Positions 18,384 to 21,267 of a stretch of DNA of 21,267 bases are shown here, piece by piece. Every line of letters starts with the position of its first letter. The stretch's first letter is position 1. The notes under the pieces are model-generated. The model had not been told where the DNA came from and ran no database searches. It saw only the letters and a list, made by a program, of their open reading frames with translations. The DNA comes from Saccoglossus kowalevskii (lineage: Eukaryota > Hemichordata > Enteropneusta > Harrimaniidae). The translations under genes were made by a program, and so were the position numbers. The stretch is from positions 102,531 through 123,797 of the forward strand of contig NW_003134855.1 of NCBI RefSeq assembly GCF_000003605.2, in the 5' to 3' direction.

Positions 18384-18426
18384 GCGCCCTCATAGTCAGC
18401 TGCAAATACACCGTCGATGAGGGCGC
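18384..18426. repeat. Inverted repeat GCGCCCTCAT / ATGAGGGCGC
   Basis: Perfect 10-bp arms (18384-18393 and 18417-18426) around a 23-base centre. The arm and its flank (TGCGCCCTCATAGTCAG) resemble the end of the 231-bp element at 1849 (TGCGCCCTCTAGTGACAG), suggesting a short relative. Confidence 0.6.
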
Positions 18427-18809
18427 GAATCAGTGTCTACTTCCGTCCTAGTCAGACTACTATATTTCACAAAACCTAGTATTTTCCTAATTATTATGCA
18501 TTTATCACATAAAATGCATTCTATTTTACCGTTAAACCTAAATTATCAAGACAAAAAGTTACACAGCCTCCTCGTCCAATTTGTACACACATATTTCATT
18601 GATACTATATGGCGTCCATTAAATAGATATGTAAATTAGTCACGTAATATAGTATTTTGAGCTTCATATATTTTTCTTCATTTTTCTTTTTGTTCACTTC
18701 AGAGCACTTCACGATCGGTACCTACTTAAAGAAGTCACATTTCATTGGACAATGCATGATGTAACAGAGTGAAACCGGATATGACGTCAAAACTAGGTGT
18801 ACATAAACC

Positions 18810-18827
18810 ATTACATTATAATGTAAT
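18810..18827. repeat. 18-bp perfect palindrome
   Basis: ATTACATTATAATGTAAT is self-complementary over its full length. In AT-rich DNA this may be chance. Confidence 0.8.
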
Positions 18828-19498
18828 ATTATTATTTCTGAAAATCATACCGCTTTAGACTAACAACCTAGTTTGCTGTCATTTTTATTCACATCTGCTC
18901 TTTTCTCTGCTATTCCGCTGAAAGTTATGAAACAGCGAAATAAAGGTGCTTTCGAACCCCATGGAACGTTATGAATTGAGACAAATGCATATATGTTTGG
19001 GGTGGCTGCTTTTCAAGGTGACACTAACCTCATTGCAAAAACCCTAATTTCAAAACTTTCGGTCACGACCTGACTTTGTGAATCCTGAGATTTTTTTGTA
19101 AATTTAAATTCGCTAATTAAGGTAAATCGCCATATTCAATATGCACGATTTCAATAATTGTCTCCGATTTGTTACAACAACTTTCATTGCCTGTCTGAAA
19201 AAATGAATTGTGCAGTTACGATTTGCTAGCATTATATTTGATTATTTCGGCCACGTTTTTGTTTTGTTTAAATTTATTCACAATGGTATTTATCTTGTGT
19301 AAAAAGCCGGAGCCTTATATCTGCATATACGGCTATTTAATCCACGTATCCATTGTGTATGAGGCGTGTGGAACCTTGATTGCTAACTCTCTAACTCTAA
19401 CGTATATATATACTAGTATACGTTTTTATTTTACGTCTAACGCTAACAATGTAAATGCCATGCTTACCTCACTGGCCGCTATGGCCTGACCTCCTGGC

Positions 19499-19567
19499 TG
19501 ACGTCACGCATAATTACCTCAGCAATACCTGTGTGCTTTTTCACTAAACCACGGTTACTATAGCAAC
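19499..19567 (+). promoter_or_regulatory. CRE palindrome plus RFX X-box-like site
   Basis: TGACGTCA at 19499-19506 is a full CREB/ATF palindrome. GTTACTATAGCAAC at 19554-19567 matches the RFX X-box pattern with one mismatch. The spacing is about 48 bp. No start site or gene is visible beside it. Confidence 0.25.
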
Positions 19568-20338
19568 TGTGAAAAGATTGTTTTTCATTGAGTGCTGTAT
19601 TGATTGTTCTTCTAATGGCTTGCATGAGTAGATGCGTTCGGTTTGTTTCAGTGCAAACTCACTTTGTGATAACTACCGTATTGCGCCATTTTGTGTCTTT
19701 CCATGCAAAGTTGTTCATCCATTCGTTACGCACAGCTCACAGTCGCCCACCCGTCATGTACATGGTTATCGACGTATGTAAATTTAAAAACAGTCAAATT
19801 TTAAACTTATTTTATTATTTCATTTACACTGGCAGTATATGAGGTGCCTATATAATTGCATATCTCGCCTAATTTAGTCAAATGTGTCTAGGCTTGAATG
19901 CAACAAACAACCTGTAGTATTGAACGATGTATTGAAGATATTTTGGACAGTCACCTCGAGTGTCACACTTTGTTTGCATGCTGACGAATCTAATTACTGT
20001 AATAATATTTACGTTTATCACTCTAATACCATGGTTTTCTTAATTAGAGTAATGTGACGTAGCTTATGACGTAGCTTCATTACTTTGGTGTAAAATGCCT
20101 GAAATATTGTTCTTATCTTGCAAGCAATAAAGCCTCTGTTTCAAAGGTTGAATGAACAGTTTATTGTGAGCCTCACTCACAAAAATGTCTATGCGGTTAT
20201 CCTGTCTGTGTGTTTTTACAATGACATCACAAGAACTAATCATCACATTTCAATGAAACTCGGTACAAATTTGATCTTAAACAATTGACAGACACGATTG
20301 GATTTGGGCTGAAATCCTAATATCTAGCTTTTTTCCAA

Positions 20339-20355
20339 TATATATATATATATAT
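20339..20355. repeat. (TA)n microsatellite
   Basis: Uninterrupted alternating TA run. Confidence 0.9.
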
Positions 20356-20464
20356 CAAGAACTAATCATGGCACTATATATACATGGATGCTCTGGTACA
20401 ATTGGGTTCAAATCATGCATATTATTGACCTAATTTGCATTGTTATGATCCACTTTCCTCTTTT

Positions 20465-20558
20465 TTAAAGCGCGGTGATCGTATTTTACACGCGTTGTAT
20501 ACGTCGCTGTGAGTCCCATATCAAACAGGAAGCGGCGCGACGACTACCGCCCTTTAAC
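20465..20558. mobile_element. Short member of the same inverted-end repeat family
   Basis: The right end reads, on the minus strand, TTAAAGGGCGGTAGTCGTCG followed by CGCC, nearly identical to the left end near 6768. The left end, TTTAAAGCGCGGTGATCGT, is an imperfect partner (about 14 of 18). Between them is TTTTACACGCGTTGTATACG, shared with the copy near 3259. It is about 94 bp and noncoding. Confidence 0.5.
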
Positions 20559-20689
20559 AGATTCTTCAAGACCCAATGAAGCTTGAACATAAATTAAGTA
20601 ACTTCTATGTATCTCAAGAACCACTTAACAGATTTAAATAAAAATTGTCGTAATGGTTCATTGAAAATAGTTTAGCTTTAGCTGTTCCA

Positions 20690-21110
20690 GAGATGAGATC
20701 CACTCACTCATTCTATCAGGGGGGAAATCTTCTCCTCTGGGTTCTCCACACGAGTCAGGGGGGAATCTCGTCTCGTCTCTATATCGCGTCCCCTTGAGGT
20801 ACGGGATCAGGAAAGTCACTTAAGCTTTACAGTCAAATAAGACACACACAACGAAATACGTTTCAGCTCTCGTCTTAGTCGGTCAATCGAGCACTCTATA
20901 AGACACAGCGCCCTGGGGAAAAATCCCCAAGACTATCGCAAGGCTGACCCAAGACTCTCTTAGACTGCGTCAACACTTGCCCCAAGGCTCTCCAGGACTG
21001 GACTCGACTGCGTCTATCGTGCTGTGCTCCCCAAGACCAACTCAAACTCTCTTTATTCATTTTCAAAGCTCTAACCAATTACAAAACAGTGAAAAGACTC
21101 TAGGGCGTAA
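20690..21110. mobile_element. Composition-shifted segment, possible retroelement (LTR-like) fragment
   Basis: It is noticeably richer in C and G than its surroundings, with two CAGGGGGGAA blocks (near 20718 and 20758), a TATA-like CTCTATAAGACAC (about 20894-20906), a hairpin TGGGGAAAAATCCCCA downstream, and loosely repeated CCCAAGACT and GACTGCGTC motifs between 20925 and 21040. The layout recalls a promoter-bearing LTR. No matching second LTR, primer-binding site or coding domain is in the window. Confidence 0.3.
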
Positions 21111-21267
21111 CCTTCAATCATAAGGCCAATCACACTAAGCACTGAATACGTCATATCTTTTGATTAATCGTTCACTACATTAATAACTACGGATACCAAC
21201 TGTCAGAATGAGTAGTCTGAATAGCGACGGTTATCTCGTAATTAGTTCAAAATCACTGAGCCAAGTT

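Larger units (their letters stand above)
17890..20460 (+). other. 3' UTR and downstream noncoding DNA
   Basis: There is no further exon with family similarity. Candidate poly(A) signals AATAAA lie at 18333-18338, 18939-18944 and 20126-20131; the last is followed by a GT-rich stretch. Which one ends the transcript cannot be told from sequence. Open frames here (for example 19208-19489) lack recognisable domains. Confidence 0.5.

Noticed and set aside
19208-19489. 93-codon hydrophobic open frame downstream of the gene
   Set aside because: It opens without an ATG near its start and the hydrophobicity follows from T-rich DNA. No family resemblance.
20896-21078. 60-codon minus-strand open frame near the right end
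   Set aside because: Low-information translation of the repeated CCCAAGACT motifs, with no recognisable protein family.

Overview
This is animal nuclear DNA. It is AT-rich, introns separate short exons with ordinary GT..AG borders, and dispersed repeats are common. The only protein-coding gene I can support is a 12-coding-exon gene on the + strand (coding exons between 8616 and 17889). It encodes a 512-residue, 12-helix major facilitator transporter of the SLC18B1 type, the family whose human member is the vesicular polyamine transporter. Gene family, intron density and repeat content fit an invertebrate, perhaps a marine lophotrochozoan or deuterostome. The sequence alone does not settle the species.

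Layout. Positions 1-8561 hold no coding exon I can recognise. They carry a short tandem repeat (831-899), a 231-bp element with inverted ends that look like CTCF sites (1849-2079), a candidate NRF1/YY1-type promoter (about 4010-4060), two tRNA-derived SINE-like pieces (about 4372-4440 on +, about 6545-6640 on -), and members of a dispersed repeat family built on a GTAGTCGTCGCGCC core. The gene's 5' UTR enters through a splice acceptor at 8560-8561, so at least one noncoding first exon lies upstream and was not located with certainty. All coding exons join in frame, with phases 0,0,2,0,0,1,0,0,2,2,2. The 3' UTR and downstream DNA follow 17889, with possible poly(A) signals at 18333, 18939 and 20126. 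The last 570 bases or so differ in composition and look like a mobile-element fragment.

The outstanding feature is in intron 11. The last 27 bases of exon 11 plus the first 8-9 bases of the intron, splice donor included, have been amplified into a tandem array of about 90 units of about 35 bp (14217-17428). By hand count about 56 units still carry an exact GTAAGT, and four match the U1 snRNA consensus CAG|GTAAGT better than the authentic donor does. The array has higher-order structure: a 105-bp trimer repeated three times at the exon-proximal edge, and larger duplications about 908 and 1010 bp apart further in. Using any downstream copy as the donor would place a stop codon directly after the authentic junction. 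The array is therefore a bank of potentially poisonous decoy 5' splice sites inside a conserved transporter gene.
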